Part shown: piece by piece, positions 42,535 through 56,011 of the stretch
Numbering within the stretch: position 1 is the first letter of the stretch
Layout: the number at the start of each line of letters is the position of its first letter
Assembly: GCF_036373705.1 (NCBI RefSeq)
Contig: NC_089863.1
Coordinates: 2,745,944 to 2,809,943, forward strand
Direction of reading: 5' to 3'
Length of the DNA: 64,000 nucleotides
DNA from: Amia ocellicauda
Taxonomy: Eukaryota; Chordata; Actinopteri; Amiiformes; Amiidae
Notes under the pieces: generated by a model
What the model saw: the letters and a program-made list of their open reading frames with translations, nothing else
Database searches by the model: none
Told to the model about the DNA's origin: nothing
Made by a program: the position numbers and the translations under genes

Positions 42535-45016
42535 ATGAAGCTGTGCTGCATTGCTCTCTGCCTCTGTGTAGGAGTATTATTACCTACACCGATCTTTGCT
42601 GGCCGTGACAATGAGACTTCAAAGGAATCCTCCGACATCGATACGCTGTCCAAGCACTACCGCATTCTCCCCATGTTCATCCAGGCGTCGGCTCCTCTGG
42701 TAGACCCAAAGAAACTCCGGCCGGCCACTGGCAGCGAGCCCATGCCGGATGACCTGAGGCGCATCCTGTTCCCCGGTGACAACCTACGGAAAGGCGTGCA
42801 TCCCAAGAAGGTCCAGAACCGAGGCGTTGCAGTGTGGGGAGACTACAGTAAGATGTACGTGGCAGTGCATAAGAACATCAACGGTTTCAGGTGCAGGCCT
42901 TCGGAGCTCATGCTGGGGAGCTGCGCCGTCAGTAAGACCACTGAGCACTACTACTACTTCATCTACGGGCTGAACGAGTGTGGGAACAATCGATCGGTAA
43001 GTAGCCGTGTGGATTCGCAGCTTGCACTGTTCCATGCTACGTGTTTTCTGGGAAGTAATGATAACTGGATAGCTGTGATGCTGGTTCCTGTATCTTCATA
43101 ATGGCTCCTCCCTCTTCCATGGTGTCCAACTTAATCCTGTAGATCATTAATGGCCGACTGGTGTACTCCAACACTCTGCGCTACTCCCCGCCAACTTCTT
43201 CACACCCAGTAATCCGGGGCGTGTCCTTCACTGTGCCCATCCAGCTTGTCTACAACCGGTATGGATTTGCTTCCAGAACTCTACATAGCATTTGACCCTC
43301 TTCTAACCTGGATCCCAACTGCACCAGACCTGGTGCACAAAACCATGCTGTGTGTTCTGTGATCTCCCTCAGTCCAGCTGATGTCCACAACTTGCACTAA
43401 GAACTAGTGCCTTGATGAGGCTTCATCTGAGGTGTAGAGCAGTAATTGGAGGCAACTGGCTGCCTCCTTCCTGATCTGCTCTGCTGTACTGCCTTTGCAG
43501 GTTCCACTATTCCTACAAGATTGGCTACCAGCCCACATTCCCCCAGCATGGCAGCACCCTTCCAGGCATGGACAAATCTGCCTTCTTCAGAGAGCTGAAG
43601 AACAGACATGGCTACATCCTGGTCACCACCAATGGTACGGTATCTGTAACTTTGCTGGCTGCTTGTGGAAGGGTGTGTGTGCATGGATGTATAACCCTGC
43701 TCTGCTTCCACAGAGCAGTGGCTCAGACTCTCCCCAAAGAACATCTACTACCTGGGTCAGCCCATGTACTTCCAGGCCACAGGCTACTTTGCCACTGAAG
43801 GGCAGCGGCTGTTCATCCAGTCCTGCTATGCCACGGCCTCTCCAGATCGGCACTCTAAGCCCAGGTTCACCGTGATTGACAACTTTGGGTAAGGCCTTAT
43901 TCTCGGTGGCTTAACTAGCTTTCACCCTGTCTTCTGGTCAAGATGCCAACGTCTCTGCTTGCCCACAGGTGCCTGGTAGACAGCAAGGCTGATGGGTGCC
44001 AGTCCAGGTTCGTGCCGTACACGAGGAAGGACGTTCTCCGCTTCACCATCGACGCCTTCCTGTTTCAGAAGACCCTGTCTGAGGTATCCAATGCATGCTG
44101 CTATGATGGAGCCCACTGTGTCACTTTTCCACCATTGCTGAGCCAAGTTCGATAGGAAGCCTTTTCCCGAGGATGTGGGAGAACATTTTTATAGTGATTT
44201 GAAGCCAATCCCTGTATGTTGTCTGCTCCCCTACAGCATGGGATGACTGAGCTGTACATGCACTGCACCATGACTGTGGCAGAACATGTGACTCCAGGCG
44301 CCAAATCCTGCACCTACAACCGAAAAGCTAAAAGGTACCTCTATTGCAGCAGCCTGCTGCTCTGGGCAGCCTGCGAGGGGGGGGAAAAACAGGCCCGTGA
44401 CCCTCTCCTCTTGTGAACAGGTGGGAGGAGCTGTATGGGAACCATGCTGTGTGTGTGTGCTGTGACTCCTGGTGTTCTGGGGACCGGGCAGAAGGTGGGT
44501 ATACTGGTGCTATGAATCTTGGCTCCGTTCTTTGACTTGCAAGTGCGTCGACTTGCAGTCCCTCTATACCCACATGTCCTATAGACTAAGAACACGCACC
44601 ATCCGTAACTCCTCAATCCTCTTTCCTTGTCTGTATTGACACCAGCTCAGAGGAGTGGCCTAGTGACCAGTCACCTGCTGCCCTTGGAGCATCCTGGTGC
44701 TAAAATGAACTCTGTGGAAGGATCCCATAGATCAGGGGAAGAAGGGAGCCCCATCCTGGAACCGCATGCTGAAGGAGAAGCTAGGCAAGTGGACTCTCAC
44801 CCAGAGGAATCTGCAGCGGTAGAGGTGCATTCCTGGGATGTCTCTGAAGAGGGACCCGTGGCATCGGAAGACTATGCAGCTGAACTGTTTAAAGGTAAAG
44901 GGGAGTCTTGGGCGAGCTTTCAGGATGAGGATGAGGATGATGAGCGAGAGGAGTTCCATAGAGAGGAGGATGAGGAGGAGGAGGAGGAGGATGAGGATAA
45001 ACGATTCCCAGTGTAA
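42535..45016 (+). CDS. Zona pellucida sperm-binding protein 3-like, copy 2
   Basis: 514 residues. Exons: 42,535-42,996; 43,143-43,258; 43,501-43,634; 43,714-43,888; 43,969-44,083; 44,237-44,334; 44,421-44,494; 44,646-45,016. Compared with copy 1 there is one silent change in the signal peptide region, Arg384 becomes Trp inside the final cysteine cluster (CVCCDSWC), and the acidic tail gains two Glu. All splice sites, both ZP-N cysteines that remain, and the promoter pair (E-box 42,363, TATA 42,390) are kept. AATAAA is at 45,150-45,155. No defect is visible, so it is presumably expressed with copies 1 and 3. Confidence 0.93.
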
Positions 45017-45335
45017 TGGGATGGCTGGCAGGTAAGGGTCTTCCTCTCCTAGTGCTCCACTGCTCTGTTGCCCAGGCTACAGTGCTCATCTGCTCCTTCT
45101 CTCCCCAGGTCCCGGAGGAATTCCAGTGTCTGCTTGTTGCAATGGAACCAATAAACCTTCAAAATGCATCTGGGTCTCCTCTCTTTATTCCAATCCACTG
45201 CTACCAGTACTTCTGACATGAGGTCCCTATTCTGAGGGCCCCGTCAAAGGGGTGCAGTGGCCTATGATGACATGGGCTGAATCCAGCTTATTGTAGACTG
45301 CATGCATCATGGTTCCACCTGCATCACTTGATGCC

Positions 45336-47171
45336 TGTAGCGTAAGGTACACTTATAAATTTCAATGAAAGAAGTGAATTTATAGTATCACCTTATCACG
45401 AATCCTGGAATCTTGTAGAACTCAATCTCTGTAATACTTGGATGCAGACACCAATTCCAAAGATATAAATTGTCAAATTTATTCAAAACAAAGACTAAAT
45501 GTAGCACTACACTAATTATACAAAAGGGAAAAACTAATAAAAATTCAACTCTAGATCAACAAATCAAAGACGAATCGTTTCCGTGACCAAACCAAAGACC
45601 ATGGCATCGCATATGATAACACACAAATCGTTAAACAAAAAAGGTTATAAACACATTGACTACAATACCGGTTAGTAAGACGAAGGTGAGTCTCTCGTTA
45701 GTATTATTAGTCAGACATTAAATAACTACGCAGGTTAGTATTTATGTCCGGTAACTTCTCATTATATATATATATATATCAGTCTCATTTACGTTTAGGT
45801 GCCGAGAAAGATCCTATCATTACTTGTTACCACAATTTCCCTTAACTGATTATTATTCAATGATTAAGGATAGGCAGGGCCACCAATAATCTAATGTCTA
45901 TTAACTTGTGTCAATTTCAGACTAAACAGTTAAACGGGAATGAGAAGATATTTCTCGGCGTTGACAGATTTTATTTCTAAAATCATCAACAAAACAGTTT
46001 AATGCAACACACATTTATATTTAAGAAAACTAAATGATATTACACATTCTAGAGTTATGAATCACAGATTAACATTTCTAATTGATTTCTCAAATGTCAT
46101 GAATCATGAACGCCAAACTGTTAAACTTATCTGAACTTCGTCGCAGAGAGGCCTCTCTGGCTTCGGGCTCAGATAACAGCACACGGCACGAGGTCCGTGT
46201 GTTTTGGAACAAAGGCAGTCCGGTTCGGCTTTGTCCAAGAACTTCCACTCAGTCAATGCACCTGGAAGTTGGGGTTTCGCGAAAGTAGAGTCGTTTCCAA
46301 AAAGATTTTCCACTGGTTTGAAGGCTCCAAGGTTGTGCACAAAATCTTCTTGGCAAGCAGGGTCTCTCACCGTACTTATTTGAAGACAAAATCTTTGAGG
46401 AAAGCAGGGCCCTGTTTGTTCCAAGGGTCAAGTTTCTTAAGACTCAAATAGCTATTTAAATGACTGACACTTTCGTATACAGTCGACTTAGTCAATTGTC
46501 CAGCTGTAAAACTCCACTGATCAGGTGGGCACAGGCGGGCAGCGCAGTCTGTAAAGTTCTTTATTTAATAAAGTCCTTTAAAGAATTCTTCGTACGGCTC
46601 AATCTCCTTCTCCCAGTTTAACTCTTCTGTTGCCGGCAAAGACTTGGTTGGTTTCTGGTTCCGGTTCTGGCAACAGAGCTACAGGTTGAGCTGTGGCAGC
46701 GAGTTACTGGTTCAGGTGAGAGAGAGAGAAAGAATGTCCGCTGTTCCTTATAGTCTGTCAGATCAATAGGTGGTTGGTCCCTGAGTTCTTGAGATTGGAT
46801 TTCAGTTTCAGCCCCCAGTGTCCTATTGGAGGGGGGCTTGATTTATGACTGATGTCAATCCATGCCATCTTTTGGAAATGCCGGTTGGCCTGGGTTCGTA
46901 GCTCTATGTCGGGATTTCGGCTCTCATCCACTTCAAAGAGTTTTTATCACCTACAGGCCCCTTTCTCCAGACATTTCACAGCAGGACTCTAAACCATTCG
47001 GCCCATTCTCGGTGCCATCCTCCCCAAAACTGTCACTTTGATGCAAACCAGTTCCAAGCTGATGAGCTAAGGAAATCTGATAACTTTGGGGGGGGAGAGG
47101 TCTTCTTTAGATCAGTGCTTCAGCTCAGAGCCCAAATGCTCTTATCCAAATACACCCAACATAACGCTACA
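45336..47171 (-). mobile_element. LTR-like element, complete, unit 2
   Basis: 1,836 bp, same termini and same position behind ZP3 copy 2. Confidence 0.62.
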
Positions 47172-47833
47172 CACCTGTTCTGGTATTCCAACTGATGGAG
47201 GGTCTACAAACCATGATGCTTGACTAATTGAAGTCCGCCTATTGCCAACCACTCTGAAGATCAAAATAATCCTGCAGCCCACAACCCCAGCCGTACATTA
47301 AGAGGGACAATATCACCCAGACAGCTTAGAAAGAAAGGAAGGCCGATTGCTGTCAATATTTGTTTGTAACTGCTTTCCTGCTGGCGGTTAGCATTCTTTA
47401 CCTGCCCTGGATTCATTCACATGATTCACTCTGCAGAGAGTGGCTGTCAAAATGGTGTCCAAACATTTAATGCTCTCTCTAGTTTGACCCTTAATAGACA
47501 AGGGGGATGAATTGGATTAAATGAAATCTAAACCCTGCTGTGTCAAGTGAGAGAAATGCATCAGGCAAGCGCAAATCTATAGGGTGCCAACTGTAACCCC
47601 TGAGTCCTTTTGCTTCAGAGTGTCCTTTTTCACAGCCTCCGTGTATTTTTTTTACCCACATTTCTATATAATGAAATGCTAAATCTCAATGTTTGGAGAA
47701 ATAATTTTGACTGAATGCTTAGTTTGCAAAGCCCATATTTTGGATGTATCTACACTGTTCACTTTGAAATAAATATTTAACCTGATCGAGGAGACCCCCG
47801 AAATAAATCTATAGCTTTGCCCCATCGTGCCTG

Positions 47834-47949
47834 TTTTGGTGTCCATTTAATAACAAAGTGATCCAAGGATCCTATCCAGTGTGGTTTTGAATGTTCCCAC
47901 ATTTTCAGCTTCATCCACATCACTGGGGAGTTTGTTCCAGATTTGTGCC
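47834..47949 (-). mobile_element. CR1 LINE scrap, unit 2
   Basis: Copy of 26,489-26,604. Confidence 0.75.
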
Positions 47950-48553
47950 AAAAATGTCGGGGTGGGAAATTCTTTCAACATTGATTTCTTTGTGTAGTGT
48001 TGTTTTCAGCACAGTCCTCAAATCCTGTTGTCCTTGTTGCCACAACAGGTAAGTGTGTGTTCCTGGGTGGTAAAAGATCCCTTGTCAGAAGTGGGATGCA
48101 AAGCCAAGCCTCCAGAGGAATTTCATCAGAAAGCACAAACAACCCTTATATTGCACAGGTGTGCAGATCAGTGTGGTAGAATTCAAAAGGAAAGGTAGCT
48201 CCCACTCGTGAATAGTTACAGGAATTGTCCCGTCCGCTCTTGATCTTGAAACGGGCACATATGAACTCCTGTGAAATAACAAGAGATGGATTACTACCCC
48301 TTCTCTGCTGCAGCAGAATTTTACTACCTATTGTGCAGATCAGGGCTTGCGTTTGTCACCAATGTGCCTCGATTTATTTCTGAAATATAACTCCCAGAAA
48401 GCATTGTCTTTGTGTTTTTGAAATTGAATAACCTCAAAAGAAAGAAATGATCCAGTCAATTGATAAAAAAAGTCTAGCCGCTGCATTCTGTAATGAAAAA
48501 AAAATTAGATGACAATTACAATCAAAGCAAGAAAGAAAGCGGGCTGTGTTAGA

Positions 48554-48624
48554 TGCGCCAGCCGGGAATCAAACCCGAGTCACAAGAATGGGAATCTTGT
48601 ATGATACCACTACACCACTGGCGC
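48554..48624 (-). tRNA. tRNA-Gly (CCC), unit 2
   Basis: Same sequence as the unit 1 copy. Confidence 0.75.
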
Positions 48625-49794
48625 TGCTGGGGAAGCTCTGGCTTGTGTCCTTGAAGCAAATTCACAAGACGTCTAGAAAACGTCCCATGGGGCAAGATGA
48701 TGTCTTAATGATTATCCTTATTAGTCTGTTGTCGATCTGCTTAATTCGTACCTAGCCAATCACTACATCACAGGGGCATGGTTGGCATTTGTGGAAAATA
48801 TATCTTCATGATAGTGCATCGGAATATTCAAAACTGAAGGATAGTAATGGGATTGGTAGCAGCCGATATTATTAATATTTTATGAACAACTAGGCGGTGT
48901 TGCAGGCTGTTGTTTTTGTGGATGGTTTGCTGGTCTGTTGTATAACTGCCCTGCAGAGACAATCAGTATGAAGGCGAACACGATTTCGTTAACGTGTGCC
49001 CATTTACAAGTTCAATGAATGAATACATAAATACAGCAGATCTGGGTTTCCCTCTAAAACATTAAGGACTGGTTTCATAAATGCGTCCATAAGTCCATAA
49101 ACACCACGAGTGCAACGTGCACACTTTAGTTCAGATATAACCTGCTCTATTGTAGCTGCTGTTACTGTACGATTCATTGTGAAATGTGTGTATTTTGTAT
49201 CAACTGCAACTTGCCCTGGTTAAGGACGCCTACGGTGTATATTACAAATATTACAAAAATTGTTGTTTGCAGTTACAAATCTGTAGTAAGAGTAATAAGT
49301 TAAGGGAGTCAAGTTGAGCCATTTAAAATACTAATCTACTAATGATGATTACAATAACAACAACAATAATAATAAAATAGCAAATATTTATTTTAGTGTT
49401 GCACATGGAAACGTTCTCTTACCGTAGTGTAATGCTTGTCTGAATATAATGTTGTCTATAGACGTTAAGCTATTCCTAATATCTCTTAAGAGAAACGTAT
49501 TTATTACGCTGTCTCCAATCATCTAAAGCATACAGAATAAAATAGCAACAAAAGTCCTTTCCACACCAGGCTCTATCGCTCGTAGAGTTGCTTAAAACGA
49601 GACACAAACCAAACCCACAATTGCTCCGCTCCTCCCACAACAGGGCGTGGACTTCCGACACTGGCCTGGTTTTCCTGTGGCGCTTTATTAGAACAACAAG
49701 AGATAACAGTGTGTTTCTGTCTTCATTCGACCGCATGTGTGGGTGTAACTTTGTAATTGTTTAATGAGGTCCCGCAAAGTTTGGGGTGAAATGC

Positions 49795-49917
49795 AAAGTA
49801 ATCTAATAGTAAAGTAACTACTTACTTTGCCCAGGGAGTAATAAGTATTAAGTTACTGTATATATGAGTAAAGAATACAATGTAATATATTATTTTCTGT
49901 GAGTAATGACCAAACAC
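49795..49917. mobile_element. MITE-like repeat, unit 2
   Basis: Copy of 28,450-28,572. Confidence 0.5.
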
Positions 49918-49994
49918 TGCTCTTTTCTTTCTCTTTTGGCTTGTTAGTTTGTTGTTGACAGAGATTCAAAGTGTGAGAAAAGCAGGCTGGCAGT

Positions 49995-50066
49995 GGGGAT
50001 GTAGCTCAGTGGTAGAGCGCATGCTTCGCATGTATGAGGTCCTGAGTTCAATCCTCAGCATCTCCA
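49995..50066 (+). tRNA. tRNA-Ala (CGC), unit 2
   Basis: Complete cloverleaf, identical to the unit 1 copy. Confidence 0.93.
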
Positions 50067-50568
50067 TGGCTGTCTTTTAATGGAGTCCGTGCACTATGTC
50101 ATTGGATGCACATAGCAAATACCGATGAAATCAGGATCCCGTGATTCATCGGTCACACTAGCGTGAACCTTTTCGGCACTCTCTCCCAGCATTCGTCCGA
50201 GAAACACTGTGTGTATGCATTTATTGTGAGAAGTGGAGCTACTAAGCTACTAAAAAAGAAGTGTTAACCAAGCACCCAACGATGCATTTTCTCCCACTGA
50301 ATTGTGCACCTCGAAAGTCTACCAAATGCAGACTCCTTAGCAAAGCATTGTCCCCCACAGGACACCGACTTATATGTTGACCCTCCCTCTCTCCATAATC
50401 AATCCATCAGCTAGGAACGGACCTAAATTCATGATGAAATTACATGTGCAATCAAAGCAAGATAGAGAGCATGCTGTGTCAGTTGCACAAGAAGAAGAAG
50501 ACGAAGAAGAAGAAGAATACTTTCACCAGTATTCACCCGAGCGTTTCATCAACCGCCCTTAGGCCAGA

Positions 50569-50640
50569 GACCTCGTGTGGCAAGGGTAGCGCGTCTGACT
50601 CCAGATCAGAAGGCTGTGTGTTCAAATGACGTCAGGGTCA
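50569..50640 (+). pseudogene. tRNA-Trp pseudogene, unit 2
   Basis: As in the other units, with one further change in the 3' acceptor strand (CAGGGTC). Confidence 0.78.
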
Positions 50641-50809
50641 GTGTTTTGTACACCAGCAGTCACCAGTAACACAAAGGTTGCATGAGTAATTGCACAGCTG
50701 GCACTGTAAAGTGAAAATGCACACTCTTGTTGATTTTGCAAAAAGCATTTAAAGTAGCATGAAAGCGTACACTTGCCAGCTGAGAATAGACAGAGAAGCA
50801 AGTGTCTTT

Positions 50810-50881
50810 TGTATTGGCTGGGAATCAAACTTAGATCAACTGATCAGAAGGCAGCTATGCTAACCACTATACCACAAACAC
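50810..50881 (-). pseudogene. tRNA-Gly (TCC-derived) pseudogene, unit 2
   Basis: Same decayed sequence as 29,465-29,536. Confidence 0.75.
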
Positions 50882-51080
50882 TTATATATAAGGTCCACAC
50901 AATATGTGATTCCAGTCGAACTTGATTCCAGCATGGCAAAGTGGCAGGCAATTTGTTGTCCATATTGCAATCAGTCAAACATTTGGGAAGGCCGATTTTG
51001 GGAATCTCAACTTTCCTGTTCATGAGTGCGGAATGAAATTGTCCATTAGCAGCTTTCCAGATCTTTTTCGAAAAGGATCA

Positions 51081-51152
51081 AAAAACAAAAGGGTTTCAAT
51101 GCATCACCCTCTGGGTTATAAGCCCAGCTGGCTTGCACTGTGCCACTCTGCT
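51081..51152 (-). pseudogene. Initiator tRNA-Met-derived pseudogene, unit 2
   Basis: Same TAT anticodon and broken T-arm as 29,736-29,807. Confidence 0.75.
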
Positions 51153-51995
51153 CTTAACACACACATCCACCTGTTACCGTCACAGCCAGTCCTATATTGC
51201 AATCAATACAAGTTTGCAAAGCCCTGCGTTATTTCCACTTTCCTGTTCAAGACTGCACACCAAGCTTCTCCATGCACTGGAGCAGCTTTCCAGGTTTCAG
51301 TGCTTTCACATTTCACCCTGTATGTGCTGTGGGAAGCATCACCTGAAAGGGAACATGAGCCAGAGAAGCAAATGCTCTAGGGGTGGGTTGTACTAACGGG
51401 ATCAGATCTTGATCTTGATCTCAATTGTGTTGTACTAAACGGATCAGGACTCAATCTGAGCTCAGATCCGAGCTCAAAAATGATCGTGCTTTTGAGCAGG
51501 ATCAGAGCTTTATCTGACTTTTTAACATTCAGGAAGTCTGTAGACTTCATCTAGTTCGCCGGCATCCAACACGCACACCGCAGCTATTTAAAGACAGGCA
51601 AAAGCCTTTAGAGGTTTCTTGGGAGGAAGACGTATGATTGCTGTATAGATTAGCAGCATGAAACATACTTAACCTCACAGACATAGTTGATCCTGTTTGA
51701 GGACCTACATCGAAGCGCAGTCATACCTTACCAAAACGTTTGGAGCTGCGTTCACCGTTGAGATATTTTGCAACTGGCAGGTTTCAGCAAATACTAGGTA
51801 ACATTGTCGATGTATTCAAGTCTGGTTCAGCACAGATAAACAATGAAGATGTGACTTACAGTTTTACAAAGATTTGCACTTTCAAATAAACAGTATCATG
51901 TTGAACTGTACATTCTTTTGTGTCTTCATGGTGAGGTGTAGTTTGTGTGCAATTAGGGATGTATTTATTTACATTTCTGTAAAAAAGTATGTTAA

Positions 51996-52275
51996 AGCTT
52001 CAGCAACCCCGTTGCAAACTACTGTAGCAACTCCACGGCTGTGCAACGCTTTGAGAAGCGCCCCTACACGCCATACCTGTAAGACATTTCTTAAAACTCA
52101 CCTTTATACAAAAGCTTTTAAGGATCTCTCTTACTCTTAGTTTGCAAATTTTATTAAATACTCTTGCGTTGCTACTGTTGTGTTGCCTGTTTGATTTTGT
52201 ATGTTCTGACTGTTTGACTTGTAGCGCTATTTGATATGAGAAAAGTGCATTATGAATACAATTGATTGGCTAGTT
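51996..52275 (+). mobile_element. L2/Rex-type LINE 3' end, unit 2
   Basis: Copy of 30,651-30,930. Confidence 0.7.
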
Positions 52276-53210
52276 ATTATTATATAATTTGTGTAGCTAA
52301 AGGAACGCACAACAGTGCAAGAAACTGCAAAGGTTGTGTACTTTGTGAGGTTTGAACGGATCTAATGTGCCCTGTCCTTGACGGACAACTTTTCGGATGA
52401 TGGAATACAAATGATCGTGTGGGATCCTGTGGCAATGATAAGCAGACTGACATTATCATGCATTGGGAAACGTAGTGAACAGCTAAGCTTATTTCATTTA
52501 TAAAGTCATCAGCAATAGCACAGCATAGTTTTGTCAAAGGTTTATGATACTACCAATAATAATAATGATTAAGGAGGAGCTGACAATACAGATAAATTGT
52601 TCATGAAACAGACTTCCTTTACTTCTGTAGCACATATTGCAGTAAACATATCGTCCTCTGACGAAACAAACGCCCTGACAAGCTCATTGAGCAAGAGATG
52701 CTCACGAGGGGCATTTCAACCACGTTAAGTAAATCAACAGGGTTCCAGCAATTAACGCCTTTTCCAAATGAATTCCAGACAATGCAGCTGCCCTTAGCTT
52801 TAACAATGGCTTGATTAGGTGGAATTTGTGAAACAATGAATTTAAACTGCAATTTGAAAGCTATAGGCACTTCAACTTATGTGAACAACATAATACAAAA
52901 ATGACAGACCTAGCCCTCTAATTCACTGGATATAACAAACACATTAATAAATGTATCCAGGCATTACACACAACATACAAGCAGCAGATACCAATAGGGA
53001 TGATTCAGCTGGATGTGTTAATTGAGAGATCGCAATAGCAGCTGTTTGTTATTTACGTCTAGCCCTATATAGAGCAGGAGCCGTGCCCTAATGATTATCA
53101 CTTTCTGGGCTAGTGTGTCTGTGAGTGAACTGGGGGTTTAGTGGTTATTGCAGAGCTGTTGTTTAATCCTCTCTTTCCAGTGGCTTTGTCACGTGCTTGT
53201 TCTGTGTGCA

Positions 53211-55692
53211 ATGAAGCTGTGCTGCATTGCTCTCTGCCTCTGTGTAGGAGTATTATTACCTACACCGATCTTTGCCGGCCGTGACAATGAGACTTCAAAG
53301 GAATCCTCCGACATCGATACGCTGTCCAAGCACTACCGCATTCTCCCCATGTTCATCCAGGCGTCGGCTCCTCTGGTAGACCCAAAGAAACTCCGGCCGG
53401 CCACTGGCAGCGAGCCCATGCCGGATGACCTGAGGCGCATCCTGTTCCCCGGTGACAACCTACGGAAAGGCGTGCATCCCAAGAAGGTCCAGAACCGAGG
53501 CGTTGCAGTGTGGGGAGACTACAGTAAGATGTACGTGGCAGTGCATAAGAACATCAACGGTTTCAGGTGCAGGCCTTCGGAGCTCATGCTGGGGAGCTGC
53601 GCCGTCAGTAAGACCACTGAGCACTACTACTACTTCATCTACGGGCTGAACGAGTGTGGGAACAATCGATCGGTAAGTAGCCGTGTGGATTCGCAGCTTG
53701 CACTGTTCCATGCTACGTGTTTTCTGGGAAGTAATGATAACTGGATAGCTGTGATGCTGGTTCCTGTATCTTCATAATGGCTCCTCCCTCTTCCATGGTG
53801 TCCAACTTAATCCTGTAGATCATTAATGGCCGACTGGTGTACTCCAACACTCTGCGCTACTCCCCGCCAACTTCTTCACACCCAGTAATCCGGGGCGTGT
53901 CCTTCACTGTGCCCATCCAGCTTGTCTACAACCGGTATGGATTTGCTTCCAGAACTCTACATAGCATTTGACCCTCTTCTAACCTGGATCCCAACTGCAC
54001 CAGACCTGGTGCACAAAACCATGCTGTGTGTTCTGTGATCTCCCTCAGTCCAGCTGATGTCCACAACTTGCACTAAGAACTAGTGCCTATGAGGCTTCAT
54101 CTGAGGTGTAGAGCAGTAATTGGAGGCAACTGGCTGCCTCCTTCCTGATCTGCTCTGCTGTACTGCCTTTGCAGGTTCCACTATTCCTACAAGATTGGCT
54201 ACCAGCCCACATTCCCCCAGCATGGCAGCACCCTTCCAGGCATGGACAAATCTGCCTTCTTCAGAGAGCTGAAGAACAGACATGGCTACATCCTGGTCAC
54301 CACCAATGGTACGGTATCTGTAACTTTGCTGGCTGCTTGTGGAGGGGTGTGTGTGCATGGATGTATAACCCTGCCCTGCTTCCACAGAGCAGTGGATCAG
54401 ACTCTCCCCAAAGAACATCTACTACCTGGGTCAGCCCATGTACTTCCAGGCCACAGGCTACTTTGCCACTGAAGGGCAGCGGCTGTTCATCCAGTCCTGC
54501 TATGCCACGGCCTCTCCAGATCGGCACTCTAAGCCCAGGTTCACCGTGATTGACAACTTTGGGTAAGGCCTTATTCTCGGTGGCTTAACTAGCTTTCACC
54601 CCGTCTTCTGGTCAAGATGCCAACGTCTCTGCTTGCCCACAGGTGCCTGGTAGACAGCAAGGCTGATGGGTGCCAGTCCAGGTTCGTGCCGTACACGAGG
54701 AAGGACGTTCTCCGCTTCACCATCGACGCCTTCCTGTTTCAGAAGACCCTGTCTGAGGTATCCAATGCATGCTGCTATGATGGAGCCCACTGTGTCACTT
54801 TTCCACCATTGCTGAGCCAAGATCGATAGGAAGCCTTTTCCCGAGGATGTGGGAGAACCTTTTTATAGTGATTTGAAGCCAATCCCTGTATGTTGTCTGC
54901 TCCCCTACAGCATGGGATGACTGAGCTGTACATGCACTGCACCATGACTGTGGCAGAACATGTGACTCCAGGCGCCAAATCCTGCACCTACAACCGAAAA
55001 GCTAAAAGGTACCTCTATTGCAGCAGCCTGCTGCTCTGGGCAGCCTGTGAGGGGGGGAAAAACAGGCCCGTGACCCTCTCCTCTTGTGAACAGGTGGGAG
55101 GAGCTGTATGGGAACCATGCTGTGTGTGTGTGCTGTGACTCCAGGTGTTCTGGGGACCGGGCAGAAGGTGGGTATACTGGTGCTATGAATCTTGGCTCCG
55201 TTCTTTGACTTGCAAGTGCGTCGACTTGCAGTCCCTCTATACCCACATGTCCTATAGACTAAGAACACGCACCATCCGTAACTCCTCAATCCTCTTTCCT
55301 TGTCTGTATTGACACCAGCTCAGAGGAGTGGCCTAGTGACCAGTCACCTGCTGCCCTTGGAGCATCCTGGTGCTAAAATGAACTCTGTGGAAGGATCCCA
55401 TAGATCAGGGGAAGACGGGAGCCCCATCCTGGAACCGCATGCTGAAGGAGAAGCTAGGCAAGTGGACTCTCACCCAGAGGAATCTGCAGCGGTAGAGGTG
55501 CATTCCTGGGATGTCTCTGAAGAGGGACCCGTGGCATCGGAAGACTATGCAGCTGAACTGTTTAAAGGTGAGGGGGAGTCTTGGGCGAGCTTTCAGGATG
55601 AGGATGAGGATGATGAGCGAGAGGAGGAGGAGGAGGAGAAGGAGGAGGAGGAGGATGAGGATGAGGATGAGGATGAACGATTCCCAGTGTAA
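53211..55692 (+). CDS. Zona pellucida sperm-binding protein 3-like, copy 3
   Basis: 515 residues. Exons: 53,211-53,672; 53,819-53,934; 54,175-54,308; 54,388-54,562; 54,643-54,757; 54,911-55,008; 55,094-55,167; 55,319-55,692. Differences from copy 1: Leu241 becomes Ile (shared with the truncated edge relic), one Glu to Asp and one Lys to Glu in the tail, and a remodelled acidic run in which the FHR interruption is replaced by Glu/Lys and then repeated Glu-Asp. Cysteine pattern and splice sites are unchanged. The core promoter pair is at 53,039 and 53,066. Confidence 0.93.
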
Positions 55693-56011
55693 TGGGATGG
55701 CTGGCAGGTAAGGGTCTTCCTCTCCTAGTGCTCCACTGCTCTGTTGCCCAGGCTACAGTGCTCATCTGCTCCTTCTCTCCCCAGGTCCCGGAGGAATTCC
55801 AGTGTCTGCTTGTTGCAATGGAACCAATAAACCTTCAAAATGCATCTGGGTCTCCTCTCTTTATTCCAATCCACTGCTACCAGTACTTCTGACAGGAGGT
55901 CCCTATTCTGAGGGCCCCGTCAAAGGGGTGCAGTGGCCTATGATGACATGGGCTGAATCCAGCTTATTGTAGACTGCATGCATCATGGTTCCACCTGCAT
56001 CACTTGATGCC

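Larger units (their letters stand above)
32887..43557 (+). repeat. Tandem ZP3 unit 1 (10,671 bp)
   Basis: A full unit, colinear with unit 0 but without its deletion. Positions equivalent to unit 0 features after the LTR-like element lie 10,669 bases further on. Gaps of more than 300 bases between named features hold the same unassigned sequence as in unit 0. Confidence 0.95.
43558..54231 (+). repeat. Tandem ZP3 unit 2 (10,674 bp)
   Basis: Full unit. Features between the LTR-like element and the next ZP3 start lie 10,676 bases after those of unit 1. Confidence 0.95.
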
